NCBI GenBank assembly: GCA_026573805.1
Contig: JAIUSX010000011.1
Span: 3,844,001 to 3,908,000 of the forward strand
DNA: 64,000 nucleotides
DNA from: Hesperophylax magnus
Lineage: Eukaryota > Arthropoda > Insecta > Trichoptera > Limnephilidae
Direction: 5' to 3'
Shown here: positions 1 through 11,840 of the stretch, piece by piece
Layout: the number at the start of each line of letters is the position of its first letter
How positions within the stretch are numbered: the stretch's first letter is position 1
The notes under the pieces: model-generated
What the model was told of the DNA's origin: nothing
Database searches by the model: none
What the model saw: only the letters and a program-made list of their open reading frames with translations
Position numbers and translations under genes: made by a program

Positions 1-179
1 CTAGTTGTTCTTGTTTGGTTTTAATTCAGAGCAAACCATGAACATGGAATAATTAAGTCCTGCAAATCGTCTCACGATAATGTGACGGTTTGTAGAGATG
101 TGTTTCAGTGATATTATTTAAATAATTAGTAGAACTGATATGAAATCCGTTAGAATTGTGATTCACGTAAACGTGAATT

Positions 180-640
180 TTAATTTGAATTGAAATTGAG
201 GCAGAGGAAAATTAAAAACTTTTTTGATTCAATGCATGGTACGTTTGAAGAAAAGTTGGAAAAATTAACAGAAAACTTTAAATACCATATGTAAACACGT
301 AAAAACATGTTATTTACATATATACAATTCAAGGTAACATGTAACGAAACAAGGGAGAAGGGAGAAGGTAGAAGGGCAGGGAGAATCATGGGCACATAGT
401 GGTGACGCATTCCTCGCCCGGCGGCGTGATGCTGGGCGGTGGATTCAGAAGTTACAGTTGAGTTCGAGATACGTGTTTCTCCGCTCGGCGACGTAAAGTC
501 CAACTGTCCGGAGGTAGTGGAACTATGGTATCCCCAATTGGGGTATGTCATAAGACTGAAGGGAGTGAGGAAGGGAAAGATACGGGTAAGAGGAATGTTG
601 GGAATAGGTATCTCGCTATTTAGATCTAGTGACCAAACTC
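180..640 (-). repeat. Dispersed repeat D1, copy 1 (minus)
   Basis: Read on the minus strand, this stretch carries the hallmark of a repeat seen five times in the window: a CT-rich stretch, then an AATTGGGGAT-type core followed by a 'catagt' block. The small open frames on both strands here resemble no protein family I know and are probably accidental. The fixed 3' part with a trailing A-rich tail in other copies suggests a non-LTR or SINE 3' end. The family is not identified. Confidence 0.5.
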
Positions 641-714
641 GGCTAAAGACATTTCAAGAAACTTATCCAATCCGAATGGTGGTCTTTTAACAGTGTGATT
701 CTAGAGAGCATCCA

Positions 715-880
715 TGATTAAAGACTAGATCTGAGTAGCCAGGTAATTTTCAACTCCCTCTTTCCCATATCCATCCCGTCTTCACTTCCTTCAGCTTCTT
801 AAAATACCAAAAACGGGGATGACATAGTCCCTCTGGCTATGTTCCGGCTGGTATTCACAATATTAAAAAAAATGTCAGTC
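715..880 (+). repeat. Dispersed repeat D1, copy 2
   Basis: Contains the D1 core: a pyrimidine-rich lead, 'ggggatgacatagtccc', then a 'ggtattcacaatatt' end and an A run. The same order recurs near 12.25, 17.06 and 62.39 kb. It lies about 80 bp from copy 1 in the opposite orientation. No coding capacity is visible. Confidence 0.5.
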
Positions 881-938
881 GAGGATGAAAAAGAGCGTAG
901 AATTTTAAATTAAATATATACAGATTAGAGCTCGAAAT

Positions 939-1086
939 TTAATTGAACCTAAAGCGAAAACGAATCCTGAAAAACTCATGTGAACAATAAGTCATTATTG
1001 TTCCTTTAAAATTAAATTAAACCTTAGGCGAAAACAAATCCTGAAAAACTTTTGTGAACAATAAGTAATTACTGTTTCTTTAAAAT
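939..1086. repeat. Two-copy tandem repeat, ~75 bp unit
   Basis: Two adjacent diverged units share 'gcgaaaac', 'aatcctgaaaaact' and 'gtgaacaataagt' in the same order at a spacing of about 75 bp. There is no coding potential. Confidence 0.65.
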
Positions 1087-1089
1087 TCT

Positions 1090-3025
1090 AATGGAAAGAA
1101 AGCGAGAATCTGAATTAAATATATTAATTCAGATTCTTCGTAATTTTACCGCTTTACAGAAGAATAAAATTAATTAATTTAAAATTAAACAATAACTTTG
1201 TAAACATCACTTAATTTTAAATTATAATGTCACATCACAAAGTAACCGCTTCATATGAAGAAATAAAATTAATTACTTACTATCAATTAATTACTTAAGT
1301 AACGTTTCTAATTAGAACGTAAAAAAATTAACAACGTCAATACCACAAAAATATAGAATGTTGTTGAAATCTGAAGAAAGCAAATTCTGATACGATGGTT
1401 ACGTTAAAAAGACTGACATATTTTTTATCCAAAACTGTTAATTCAGCCTACCTCTATCGAAAAAATGACAATATTTAGATAGTTTCTGACTCTGAGTTCA
1501 TTGGCATAGTTCGGAAGTTCATCATTGTATCATAATATTTATAATTTATTTGGTAACTGATGAGAGTGATAAGTGCAAATGTTTGACATAGTAGATCGTG
1601 TAATGTAATGCGGAAGAACTCCTAAAATATGATTAGATTAAACCAAAGATATTAGAAGAAATTAAACTTTGTCTTTAGTTTATTTAGAGAGATATTTCAG
1701 TAATTTGAGACGATGACCGCTCAGTTGACAGCACTGGCTAAGAAAGGTTAAACTACAAACATACTGGTTTGTTAACCCGAATGATACAAAGTAGGCCCTA
1801 GACAGTTTGGGCCCTAGCGCGGTATCACGTGGAAGAAAATATTTTCAGGATTTAAAACTAACTGAATTGATTTATGTCTTAAGTTTCATATGCTTTTTAA
1901 GCTTTTCGAGACTTTCTAACAGAAAATAAATGCGAGTAAAAAAAACTGAAAAAAATAGTTCGTGGAAAAATTACGATACCAAAAAAAGATTCATCAAATT
2001 TTATTGAAAGCAAAAGTTTAACCTGCGTCTAAAATATATATTTTTTTACTTTTACGTTATCAACAGGCATTCTGAAAACTTCCAGGAAACGCAAAATACG
2101 ATTTTGAATAATTTATTAGGACGGGTTTCAATAACTTAATAAATTACTTTCCCAGAATATGTTCCCAATAACTGAATATGTTTTCAACAGAATGGGATTT
2201 CGAAAACTTGCGAATAACTTATGCTTTCTTCACCAGAGGAAGTTTTAGATCTTTGATTGGAATATTGTTTTCACATTCGCATAATAAGTTTTGGGTGAAA
2301 TGATATAACTTAGACCTCATGAATAACAAATAATAACTGTTTAAAGATGAAGTTCATGAATAAGCAATAATACCAGCCTGAAAATGGCCGTTACAGACTG
2401 AAACCAGTAACGGTTAAAAATGAATTTAAAAAAAAGTATCAAGTTTTAAATTGTTTCAACCCTAAATGGCTATCGTTTTTATCGTGCCTCAATATGCTAA
2501 CCATTTGATCATTTGACAAAATTTTTCTTATTCATTCTATTCTGGCCTATCACTAGTGTATCGAACATGAAACATGATTTATTGCAACACGATTTATTGC
2601 ATTACCTGCAAGTTTGATGACCCCTTTTTAAAATCGTAATATTGACAAACCAGTCGCTGAGCGAAATTATTATTCTCACCTAAAAACACCTGCATTTGAA
2701 ACGTAAACAAGTTGTAAAAAAGATATTGACGTCACAAGAAGGCTTGCTAGAGAAATTATAAATAGCTAAAAACACGTCAAAATTCAAAAATTAACACGAG
2801 TGGACGGAACACCTCCAGTTAAAACGAGATCTGTTAATTATAATTATAAATTCCTGAGTGTCAACTGAAATCTGCAGTCGCTTCTGTTCCTCCATCACGG
2901 CACAATCATTTTAAAGATTACAACTATTTCTAACGAGCTGTTTATGGCCGGCACTCTATGAGCTGAGCCAGACGCATCTGTCATCATTACAATAATAGGG
3001 CGTCTCCGTGTGCCGGCTCTTATAA
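1090..3025. other. AT-rich intergenic stretch
   Basis: No open frame of useful length and no recognised family here. The DNA is AT-rich with short homopolymers and becomes slightly more mixed after about 2.9 kb as it enters the 58-bp array. I see no RNA gene. Confidence 0.5.
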
Positions 3026-3029
3026 TCAA

Positions 3030-3790
3030 ATGACCTGGCTACCGACTGAACCAGCCACAGATGCTGACAACATAAAGGCTGACGAATACCTGCTGGCTAA
3101 CGACCGAACTGCCCACTGCCGGTGATCACCTAGCTAGAGGCTGGCCAATCCTTGCTGCATTGATGCTGACAACCTAGAGGCTGATGAATTCCTCCTGGCT
3201 ACCAACTGAATTAGCCATTGATGCTGAAAACCTAGAGGCTGGCTACCGACTAAATTAGCCATTGATGCTGAAAACCTAAAAGCCGGCCAATTCTTCCTGG
3301 CTACCAACTGAATTAGCCATTGATGCTGAAAACCTAGAAGCCGGCCAATTCTTCCTGGCTACCAACTGAATTAGCCATTGATGCTGAAAACCTAGAAGCC
3401 GGTCAATTCTTCCTGGCTACCAACTGAATTAGCCATTGATGCTGAAAACCTAGAAGCCGGCCAAATCTTCCTGGCTACCAACTGAATAAGCCATTGATGC
3501 TGAAAACCTAGAAGCCGGCCAATTCTTCCTAGCTACCAACTGAATTAGCCATTGATGCTGACAACCTAGAAGCCGGCCAATTCTTCCTGGCTACCGACTG
3601 AATTAGACATTGATGCTGAAGCCTAGAGGCTGGCCAATTCTTCATGGCTACCGACTGAATTAGCCATTGATGATGACAACCTAGAGGACGGCCAAATCTT
3701 CCTGGCTACCGACTGAATTAGCCATTGATGCTGAAGCCTAGAGGCTGGCCGATTCCTGCTGGCTACCAATTGAACTGTCCACTACTCCAG
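3030..3790. repeat. 58-bp tandem array (about 12 units)
   Basis: A minisatellite whose unit runs through 'attagccattgatgctga', 'cctagaagccggcc' and 'ttcctggctaccaactga'. Successive units between about 3.25 and 3.55 kb are exactly 58 bp apart and almost identical. Units at both ends (before 3.2 kb and after 3.6 kb) are more diverged, as expected when homogenisation acts mainly in the middle. 58 is not a multiple of three and no long frame crosses the array, so it is not coding. Confidence 0.9.
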
Positions 3791-4515
3791 CAGTCGCCTA
3801 CGCCATTTGCTGTATCGTATGGCGCTATAATGCACAATGTGCTCCAATCTGAAATTATCGCTGAAAGGATTCCGACTGAATCAATTTTCTTTCTGCGTTT
3901 TAAATCCCAGTTGTATTGAAATACATATAACTATTTCTTGTGAATTGGATTGGCTGTAAAAAATAGGAAGTACCTATAAGTTACACCCCTTTGTACGTTC
4001 TGTATACCAGTACAATACTTGTAATTAAAATGTGAATTTTGATTCGAATCGTTTTTCTTTTATGATGGTTTGGATAGAACACCTCACGGTGTTTTACATA
4101 AATCATTACCCAGGTTGAGGGCTGATGTGTGCCGGTGCTTATTATTTACAGTCTTTTCTTGTGCAGGCAGACACGTCCCGTACAACTAGTCCTATTTTTA
4201 AGTACTAAATCATATATATACCACTTTTTTAAAATCGATTTCATAATTCCACTAAATTTCACGTTTCAACACAAAATACAGAATATTATTGTGAGAAAAT
4301 TACTCTTTTTTGACATCTTGAAGAGTCTTGAGAGAAAATATAAAAATTAACAATAAAATTCGAATTACTTCGCATCGTGCGCACTAGGTTTTCACGCGAC
4401 GACTGCTTATACTATCGGTAAAAACAGGTAAATTTGCACAAAGCTCGTCATTTTTATGAAAATTAGCTACCAAGGGTAAAAAAATCATAATAATATCTTA
4501 TTTTTAATGATAAAC
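3791..4515. other. AT-rich gap without a gene
   Basis: Only short chance frames. A small hairpin-like 'caccucacggug' motif (acctcacggtgtt) lies at about 4.08 kb. No family is recognised. Confidence 0.5.
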
Positions 4516-4517
4516 TA

Positions 4518-4662
4518 ATTTTTATAAGACAAGGTTCTATGTACAGCATGAAGGATAATAAATTAATATAAGCAATAATTAGTCGCCTGAAATATCAATA
4601 CAAATTGAAAATATAATAATTATTTTTATGCTATGCATAAAACCTTGTCTTATAAAAAATAG
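4518..4662. mobile_element. Small foldback MITE (~145 bp)
   Basis: Inverted arms of about 30 bp: 'tttttataagacaagg' on the left is answered by 'ccttgtcttataaaaaa' on the right, with further pairing around 'atgctatgcat'. The spacer is AT-rich and non-coding. This is the form of a miniature inverted-repeat element. No target duplication is clear. Confidence 0.6.
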
Positions 4663-4755
4663 TGTATGATTAAAAATAATAATATTTGACAAGTCAAAAT
4701 ATTTCACCAAACAAATGTAGATGTAATATGTCTCGACGCCATCTACTGGGAAATT

Positions 4756-5090
4756 TAGCACTAACAAAGACTTTCTTTACAAATATAAAGTTGGTTGCTT
4801 ACAGGTGAAAAAAATATAAAATTAGCACTAACAAAGACTTTCTTTACAAATATAAAGTTGGTTGCTTACAGGTGAAAAAAATATAAAATTAGCACTAACA
4901 AAGACTTTCTTTACAAATATAAAGTTGGTTGCTTACAGGTGAAAAAAATATAAAATTAGCACTAACAAAGACTTTCTTTACAAATATAAAGTTGGTTGCT
5001 TACAGGTGAAAAAAATATAAAATTAGCACTAACAAAGACTTTCTTTACAAATATAAAGTTGGTTGCTTACAGGTGAGAAAAATATAATAA
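4756..5090. repeat. 67-bp tandem array (5 units)
   Basis: Five almost perfect head-to-tail units with an exact 67-bp period ('tagcactaac' at 4756, 4823, 4890, 4957 and 5024). Only the last unit differs slightly ('gtgagaaa' for 'gtgaaaaa'). The near-identity means recent expansion or strong homogenisation. Each unit contains 'ttgcttacaggtga', which resembles a splice acceptor directly followed by a donor. Confidence 0.95.
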
Positions 5091-5149
5091 GCAGTAATTC
5101 TTGACTGAGGTATTAGTACATATTGAATTATTTGGCGGGTTTGAAATAA

Positions 5150-5345
5150 GCCGACATAGCTGACCGGACATCAGAAGGTACGGGTTCAATTCCCGTTGGC
5201 GGCATTTATTTTTACTCGGGAGATATTTTCAATGTGGAGGCATGTGTTCAAGGCCTTAAACACCTCCCTGCAATCGGAAACAATATCGGGGCAGTGGTGG
5301 GGAACCTAGATCCTAGATCGCTTCCTCAATCACCGCGTGAGTAGA
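5150..5345 (+). repeat. tRNA-derived SINE-like repeat
   Basis: Starts with a tRNA-like module: an A-box-like 'tagctgaccgg', a T-arm/B-box 'cgggttcaattcccg', and acceptor ends 'gccgaca' and 'ttggcggc' that can pair at six of seven positions. The anticodon arm is shortened, so it cannot be a normal tRNA. About 140 bp of non-tRNA body follows. Read as a decayed SINE. Confidence 0.5.
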
Positions 5346-6050
5346 CAAATCGGCCCTATCTCCGAAATCATAACCGATATCAGGTCGGCTAGTGTCGATT
5401 GTAGTGAAATTGAGTTGATTTTTCCATTATTTCAATTTTGTAGGTTTGTAGAGAAGACGTCAATTTTACCTCCACCACCACTCTTTCTAAATCACCTCCA
5501 ATTGCAGAGAGGTGTATACGGCTTTTGTTATTGTGCTTTTAAACAATATAAAATGGCATTCAAAGTGCATAGTAAAATTAGTCATTCGTGAAGGAAACAT
5601 TTTATAAAAGCTTTGTCATTATTGCATCGATTGGACATATACACCTGCATGAGAATGATAAAAGAAATTCCTTGATTGTACTGTGGAACTTCAGGAGCGC
5701 AATTGGTCGCAATAGGGCGAATATTGAGTACAAAATACAAACTGGAATTGCGTTACAAGTTATTTTGAAAAAAAAAACTGTAGCCACGTAGTACCACGTT
5801 AGTACCTTTTGATTCAAGCCTTTAAGAGCGCGACTCTCTTATACAGGTATATCGCCATTGTATTATATCGAAATGAAAATTTCATAAATGGTGAAACAAA
5901 TTTCCGCATTTTAAATTTAAATTTAAAATCCGACTATTGGATGACGAAACCCGTCCATTTCTTATGTTTTGATCGTTCATACCTAGTTTTTGGAGACATT
6001 CTGTATTTTTAAATTTTATTTAACTTTCCAATATTTAAATATTCCGTTAA
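5346..6050. other. Gap without a recognised gene
   Basis: Several overlapping frames of 60-85 codons occur on both strands, but none shows a domain, a signal peptide or a conserved motif. I regard them as chance. Confidence 0.45.
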
Positions 6051-6055
6051 AAATT

Positions 6056-7120
6056 GTGCCGTGAAGATATTTTATTGATTGCGAAAAACGAACCTGCGAA
6101 CCTCTGTGCTTGTGTGGACGTCACTCGACACCCTAAAACACATTGTATTGATTTCAAAAGGCAAACTTCTGTGCTTGTGTGGACGTCACTCGATACCTTA
6201 AAACACATTGTATTGATTTCAAAAGGCAAACTTCTGTGCTTGTGTGGACGTCACTCGATACCCTAAAACACATTGTATTGATTTCAAAAGGCAAACTTCT
6301 GTGCTTGTGTGGACGTCACTCGATACCCTAAAACACATTGTATTGATTTCAAAAGGCAAACTTCTGTGCTTGTGTGGACGTCACTCGATACCCTAAAACA
6401 CATTGTATTGATTTCAAAAGGCAAACTTCTGTGCTTGTGTGGACGTCACTCGATACCTTAAAACACATTGTATTGATTTCAAAAGGCAAACTTCTGTGCT
6501 TGTGTGGACGTCACTCGATACCCTAAAACACATTGTATTGATTTCAAAAGGCAAACTTCTGTGCTTGTGTGGACGTCACTCGATACCCTAAAACACATTG
6601 TATTGATTTCAAAAGGCAAACTTCTGTGCTTGTGTGGACGTCACTCGATACCCTAAAACACATTGTATTGATTTCAAAAGGCAAACTTCTGTGCTTGTGT
6701 GGACGTCACTCGATACCCTAAAACACATTGTATTGATTTCAAAAGGCAAACTTCTGTGCTTGTGTGGACGTCACTCGATACCCTAAAACACATTGTATTG
6801 ATGGCAAAAGGCGAATTCCTGTGCCTGCGTGGACCTCACCCTACACCCTAAAATACATTGTATTGAATTCAAAAGGCGAACCTCTATGCCTGCGTGGAAT
6901 TCACCCTACACCCTAAAATACATTGCATTGATTTCAAAAGGCGAACCTCTGTGCCTGCGTGGACTTCACCCTACACCCTGAAACAGATTTTATTGATTTC
7001 GAAAAGCAAACCTCTATGCCTGAGTGGACCTTACCCGACACCCTAAAACACATTTTATTGATTGCAAAAGGTGAACCTCTGTGCCTGCGAGGAGCTCACC
7101 CGACACTCTAAAACACATTT
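6056..7120. repeat. 65-bp satellite array (about 16 units)
   Basis: Head-to-tail units of 65 bp built from 'aaaacacattgtattgattt', 'caaaaggcaaacttctgtgc' and 'ttgtgtggacgtcactcgat'. Units from about 6.15 to 6.79 kb are nearly identical. The first unit and the last five (6.80-7.12 kb) are clearly diverged ('gcctgcgtggacctcaccc'). 65 is not divisible by three and no frame persists. Each core unit carries GACGTCA, a 7/8 match to the CRE palindrome. Confidence 0.95.
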
Positions 7121-8970
7121 TTTACAAATATGATAAGAATGTAAAGATATTCGAAAAACCGACTCGATCTTGAATTTCTGGTGCATCAGTTGCATGGCGA
7201 GGGGATAGTGATAATGTATTGTTCTTTATTTAAAAATCTAAGATAATTTTTTCGTTGGTAGCATTAAATCGAATTAATACAACCAATACGTAAAAGCAAA
7301 ATACCTGTCGTTAAAAAGCTAGCCCATATATTCCCGTGTCTCAAAGGTTGCCAGTTGCCACCTTACTTACTTTTGCGTAAGTTTCCCGCTAAACTCCATA
7401 AACACATTAGCACCCGAGCATTGGTACTTCACTCAAAACGAATGCTTTGACGGGTACTGAGAAACATGACCTGAAGTTTTTGTACACAACGGATTGAAAA
7501 CTAAATTTTTTTTTCTAAAATTTTTTTTTTATAAGTTTACAAAGAAACCGTTGTGCCATTTATCTAACGACCGTGCAACTCACGTTTCTTGTGAAAGAAA
7601 TAGAGAGAGAATGAGAGAAGAAATTAGTCAACAAAATTAGTTTATTTTCAAAATAATAATGTTATATAGACTAACGTAACTTTTATATTTTTTTTCTTGT
7701 ATGTACTAAATAACTTAATACAATCTTTACACGAGCTGAACACATTCCAATGTATGATTGTAGTAGACAATAAATCAATAATAATTAATATCCACAGACA
7801 TATGAATATTAATAGACTAGAAATTAAGGATGAGGGGTAAAATCAACTGTTGAAGAACGAAGAGGGTAAAGCTGACTGTGATTCGTCAATAAATCAATCT
7901 GATAGTATATAGGCATCTCGCCTTATAAAATCACCATTTAGTTCTTAAAAGTAAAATCTGCTTTTGAATGAATAGACATTTTTACATGGGAGCGCAAATT
8001 ACTCGCCACGTTATGAACAAATTTGCGAAGTCCAAATTCGGCAAAATAAATTTCTTCTATTTTCAGAGTCGAATATTTCGTTTATGTATTTAGTTAAGAC
8101 ACTTTTATAAATGTTCATAATTTACTTCCCAGCAACCAACCAGCTTTGTGTTTCACGTCCAGACGTGTCTCGATGTGATAGTATATGTTTCTACAACTGA
8201 TCCATATTATTATACGATGTGAATATGCTTAAAATAAAGTAAAATAATGCTTATATATGGAATGTAATACGACAATTGGGTTTATTCTCTTTTTCACATC
8301 TATTTTTACAAGTTTTCATAGTACAAGTCACCATTTTGCCGTGTTATTTCGTAAAATGAACCGATGATGCCTCGACCATAGTTCGCACAAGAATGATGAC
8401 GTCACGTTTTCTAAATTCACTTGAGGCCATACGCGAGCACAGCCGGCTCCAATGGAACCGGTATGGGGAGTGGGGAATAATACGCTTTTAATCACTTAGG
8501 GCAGGTCTACTAATATTCATATGTCTATGTCAATATCGTTGTTTTGCATCTTCCAGGGGTCCCGTGATGAAAATTTAAAAAAAACGAATTTGGTAAAAGT
8601 ATTATTTTAGCATACCCAACTCAAAAATTTCCAAAATAATCTGTTTGCGGTTGACACAAGCACGATTATTATAATGAACCTTATGTTATTATTTTTCATA
8701 TACTAGTAATAGCATGTAATTATTTCAATTTGAAAATTTCGGATATTTATAAACAATATGAAGCTCTTGGCTTTATGAGCTTAATATCAACACCACTAGC
8801 AACGGATTTCTGGTACTGTGGTAATTCTTCGAATTAAACTTGGCTCCGATCTATATATCATTAGAAGCTACTAGTTTATGAAACAGGTTTAATAATTCAA
8901 TCATATTATATTTTTAACTATGATTTGTAATTTGTAAAGTAGTTCAAAATATATGTACCAATGTAGCTTT
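7121..8970. other. AT-rich gap; one weak inverted repeat
   Basis: No gene seen. 'gacatatgaatattaatag' near 7.80 kb is repeated in inverted form near 8.51 kb ('ctactaatattcatatgtct'), which could be the ends of a ~730-bp MITE, but no target duplication is clear. The rest is simple AT-rich sequence. Confidence 0.4.
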
Positions 8971-8974
8971 AGAA

Positions 8975-10020
8975 TTTTTTTTTTTTTTTTTTTTTTTTTT
9001 ATTAATATCAATAGCAAAATTTGTACATTATGTAGGTTTAAAGTATAATATAAGTATATTTTTTGTATTTTTTTCACAGTCCTCCTCACTAGGGTTTCCT
9101 GTTCTGAGGCGGCCTGTAGTTTTTCTTAAATTTTTGTATTTAGTTTTGAATTGTCTTTACATTGTCTTCATAATGTTTGTAAGTTGATTATTACTTTGAT
9201 CTCTAAGCCATGTTTTGACTTTTGTTTTAAATATACTCATTTCGTTTATTTTTTTGGTTTCATTTGGTAGAGCATTGAACAATTTTATAGCATGGAATTT
9301 ATTATTTCTCTGTCCAAAGGATGTGTTCAAACTGGGAGTAATCAGGATATTTTCGCTTTTTGCCCTGGTTGTGTATTTATGTTGGGCAGTGGAGTATTCG
9401 GATATGTTTTTTTTCAGTTTAAATAAAATATTTTTTGAATATAGTTTCTGTACATTGTAAACATTGAAGTTTTTGAATATTTCTTCTGTCGGAGTCCTAA
9501 GCGGAACTTTCAGTATAGTCTTTAGTACTCCTTTTTGTGCTATATTGAGCCGCTCTGTGTGAGTGCTCAAGGCAGACCCCCATCCAGTTATTCCGTACTC
9601 TATTTGTGATTGACACAAAGCATAGTATACTTTTTTAATATCGTTTATATTGAGGATATTGCGAATGTTTCTAAAGAAGTATATGTACCTGGTTAGTTTT
9701 TTTGTAATTACATCTATATGTGAGTTCCAACGGAGATTATCATCAATTTCAATTCCAAGATATTTGATGCTTTTGGAGTGTGCTATAGTAGGACAGAGGC
9801 ATGATAAGCCTTGATTTTTTTGATAAATTCCTTGGCATGAATGTAATTTGAGATTAAGGTCCTCTGACGGCTGCCCTCTGGCTGTTTTAGAAAATGTCAG
9901 ATATTTTGTTTTATTGACATTAAGCGTCAGGGAGTTTCTTTTAAGCCAGTTTTGCAGGAGACCAAGTCCGTGTTCAGCTTCTAAATTATGATCGAACTCT
10001 GAACAGATAATCCTTATGAA
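8975..10020 (-). mobile_element. 5'-truncated LINE (Jockey/CR1-like), minus strand
   Basis: A minus-strand non-LTR retrotransposon tail. A T run at about 8977-9000 on the plus strand is its poly(A) tail; the body reads leftwards from about 10020. The 5' two thirds, including the RT fingers, palm and YADD box, are missing, as in an abortive target-primed insertion. The coding part is described separately. It is broadly similar in design to the LINEs at 18-19.5 and 40.4-45 kb, but the three are not close copies by eye. Confidence 0.8.
9157..9997 (-). pseudogene. LINE ORF2 C-terminal fragment (RT thumb and tail)
   Basis: The frame is open without a stop from about 9997 down to the stop at 9157. 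It contains the typical region after the RT active site: 'WLKRNSLTLNVNKTKYL', then 'KYLGIEIDDNLRWNSHID', then 'QSQIEYGITGWGSA', and a terminal 'FNALPNETKK' block. These belong to the RT thumb/connection and C-terminal region of Jockey/CR1-type LINEs. The catalytic palm is absent, so the product would be inactive. No initiation codon fits the 5' end, which is simply the truncation point. Confidence 0.8.
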
Positions 10021-10870
10021 CCTTATTTACAAAACACCTTAACGGCTCCTAGGCCCCAAATGAAATTGATACCTATTCAAGAAAGAAAAGTTCATTTGAA
10101 AATATTTTATCAATTTTGCATTAAGAAATTCAAAATTTAGCTTACTTTGTAAACAAACATGCCTTCAAAACACTAACATTGATTTATTCTATTCGATACT
10201 TACAGAAGAAAGTAAGTCATATGGATACTATATGCAAGATATGCAATATTCGTAGATAGTAAAATATGTATAATATGCCTAACTAAACACGATTTGATTG
10301 ACGAAATTAGATATATTTTTTTCATAAGATTTTGGAGATTTCTTATTCCTAGAAAACAACTCTCACGCCATTTACCGAAAGGAAATGCAGAGAGGGCGGA
10401 CCGCCACATGACTCCGTCTTGGCACCCAATTTGACACCCAATGATTGCAACAATATTCCAAGTTTGTTCTCACTTTGCTCTTGAAAAAATTGATAAAAAA
10501 TATGTTTGTAAACTATTCCCTCTCTACAAAAGTTATTGTTTGTGTTGGGACGGAGTTTTCCACCTTTTGACATTTTAAATTGAGAATAAAGCATTTTTTA
10601 GCTGAGGCAGTGCATCTTTCTTAGTTTTAAAATTACAAAGTTGAAAAATCTCATCTCTCTAAGTTTTATAAATTAGCTCACGATGCTTACAAAGTGACTT
10701 TTCAGTGAAGAATTTCATTGAAATCATAATATAGTTATCCCTACTATTATTTAATTTTTACAAAATCTGAGTTGATTAATTTTATCAGAAATGTATGAGT
10801 GCCCATTTAATCCTAGACAAAAATAATTTATGTATTATTAAACCTAAATAAATCCAATATCTAAACCAAA
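10021..10870. other. Gap without a recognised gene
   Basis: Two minus-strand frames of 69 and 81 codons overlap here (10.20-10.59 kb) with no motif I recognise. The DNA is AT-rich. Nothing else is supported. Confidence 0.45.
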
Positions 10871-10877
10871 AAATATC

Positions 10878-11143
10878 ATGGAAACAAGGTCTAACAAAAA
10901 TACCAAAGATGACCCCATCTTCGAATTTATCAACTCCAAATTCGAGGAAATGAGAACAATTATGTTTAAAAAAATTGAATTTGTGCGCCAAGAAGTAAAA
11001 AAATAAATTAATAACTTCATAAAATATAAATACGACGACATCAGTCGACAACTGTCACAAATCATGGAAACTCAAAGAGGAACTGTCAAAAATATTTTTA
11101 AAAAGATTGACTTCGGTAAAAGTTCACTTGGCAGATATTGAAC
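10878..11143 (+). pseudogene. LINE ORF1-like coiled-coil fragment
   Basis: From an ATG at 10878 the frame reads METRSNKNTKDDPIFEFINS and continues with charged heptad-like sequence (KFEEMRTIMFKKIEFVRQEV). It meets one stop at about 11004 and goes on in the same frame with 'YDDISRQLSQIMETQRG' to about 11143. A short basic start, an acidic patch and a coiled coil are typical of the ORF1 (gag-like) N terminus of insect Jockey/CR1 LINEs. There is no zinc knuckle. It could belong to the LINE whose 3' end follows at 11.3 kb, but the intervening sequence is missing. Confidence 0.5.
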
Positions 11144-11317
11144 AATCAGCCCATTATCAGTATTGAAATAAGCAGTCTGAAATTACAAGACAACATACCC
11201 CCAGTCAAGTTTCAATCGCTGAGCTCACCGGCTTTACGATGTTCCTCACCCCGTGAACCCGGGCACCCCTGGTAAGTCACCAAACGTAGAGAACCACTTG
11301 GGGGAATGATGGATTCA

Positions 11318-11840
11318 TACGTATGTGACTCCTGGACACACTGATCCCAGATTCTTATCTTTTTCTACCCAAGACCTGCTTCTGCTTAATTTCCTTAAAA
11401 TACTCTTCACATACTTCTTTCCTTAAAATGCTCTGAGGAACTAGCGTCATTGATCCCTTCGGCACCAGTGCGTAGTCGGGATACACGCCAAACGCGCGCC
11501 CAACATTTGTACACGGTTGACATTTGTCACATGAGAACGGGTCGCTTCTACGATTCGTTCTTAAGTTCAACAGCTCGGCTGTGGAACGAACTGCCGGCCT
11601 CTGTGTTTCATCCCTCCTACAACATGGGACTCTTCAAGACCCATGTTCACTCCTTCCTCTCCACAAAAAAACCCTCCACACAGCATCCCCAAAGATGACA
11701 TAGGCCCTGAGGGAAATTATTTTCTTCAGGGCCTCCTGTGTGGAGTTAATATAAAAAAAAACACAGCATCCAAAAAGGTGACAGAGGCCTCGAGGAAAAT
11801 TATTTTCCTCAGGGCCTCCTGTGTGGAGGTAATATAAAAA
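11318..11840 (+). mobile_element. LINE family D2, 3' end with duplicated stem-loop tail
   Basis: 3' fragment of a non-LTR element. The frame from 11450 gives the usual C-terminal block of a LINE ORF2, including 'RTGRFYDSFLSSTARLWNEL' and 'ASVFHPSYNMGLFKTHVHSF'. The 3' UTR follows, holding two nested stems: outer ctccacacag/ctgtgtggag (11674-11683 with 11736-11745) and inner aggccctga/tcagggcct (11702-11710 with 11726-11734). After an A run the tail unit is repeated at 11765-11840 in diverged form. Other copies of this family lie at 20.58, 23.75 and probably 50.95 kb. Confidence 0.75.
11450..11698 (+). pseudogene. LINE D2 ORF2 C-terminus
   Basis: Sixty-odd codons match the conserved end of Jockey/CR1-type ORF2 proteins: Arg-rich lead ('SRDTRQTRAQHLYTV'), then 'RTGRFYDSFLSSTARLWNEL' and 'YNMGLFKTHVHSFL'. 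The frame runs past this block into the 3' tail, so the last residues are not native. RT and endonuclease parts are absent. It has no function on its own. Confidence 0.7.

Noticed and set aside
3030..7120. CRISPR array
   Set aside because: The 58-, 67- and 65-bp arrays are simple head-to-tail satellites with no unique spacers, in eukaryotic DNA.
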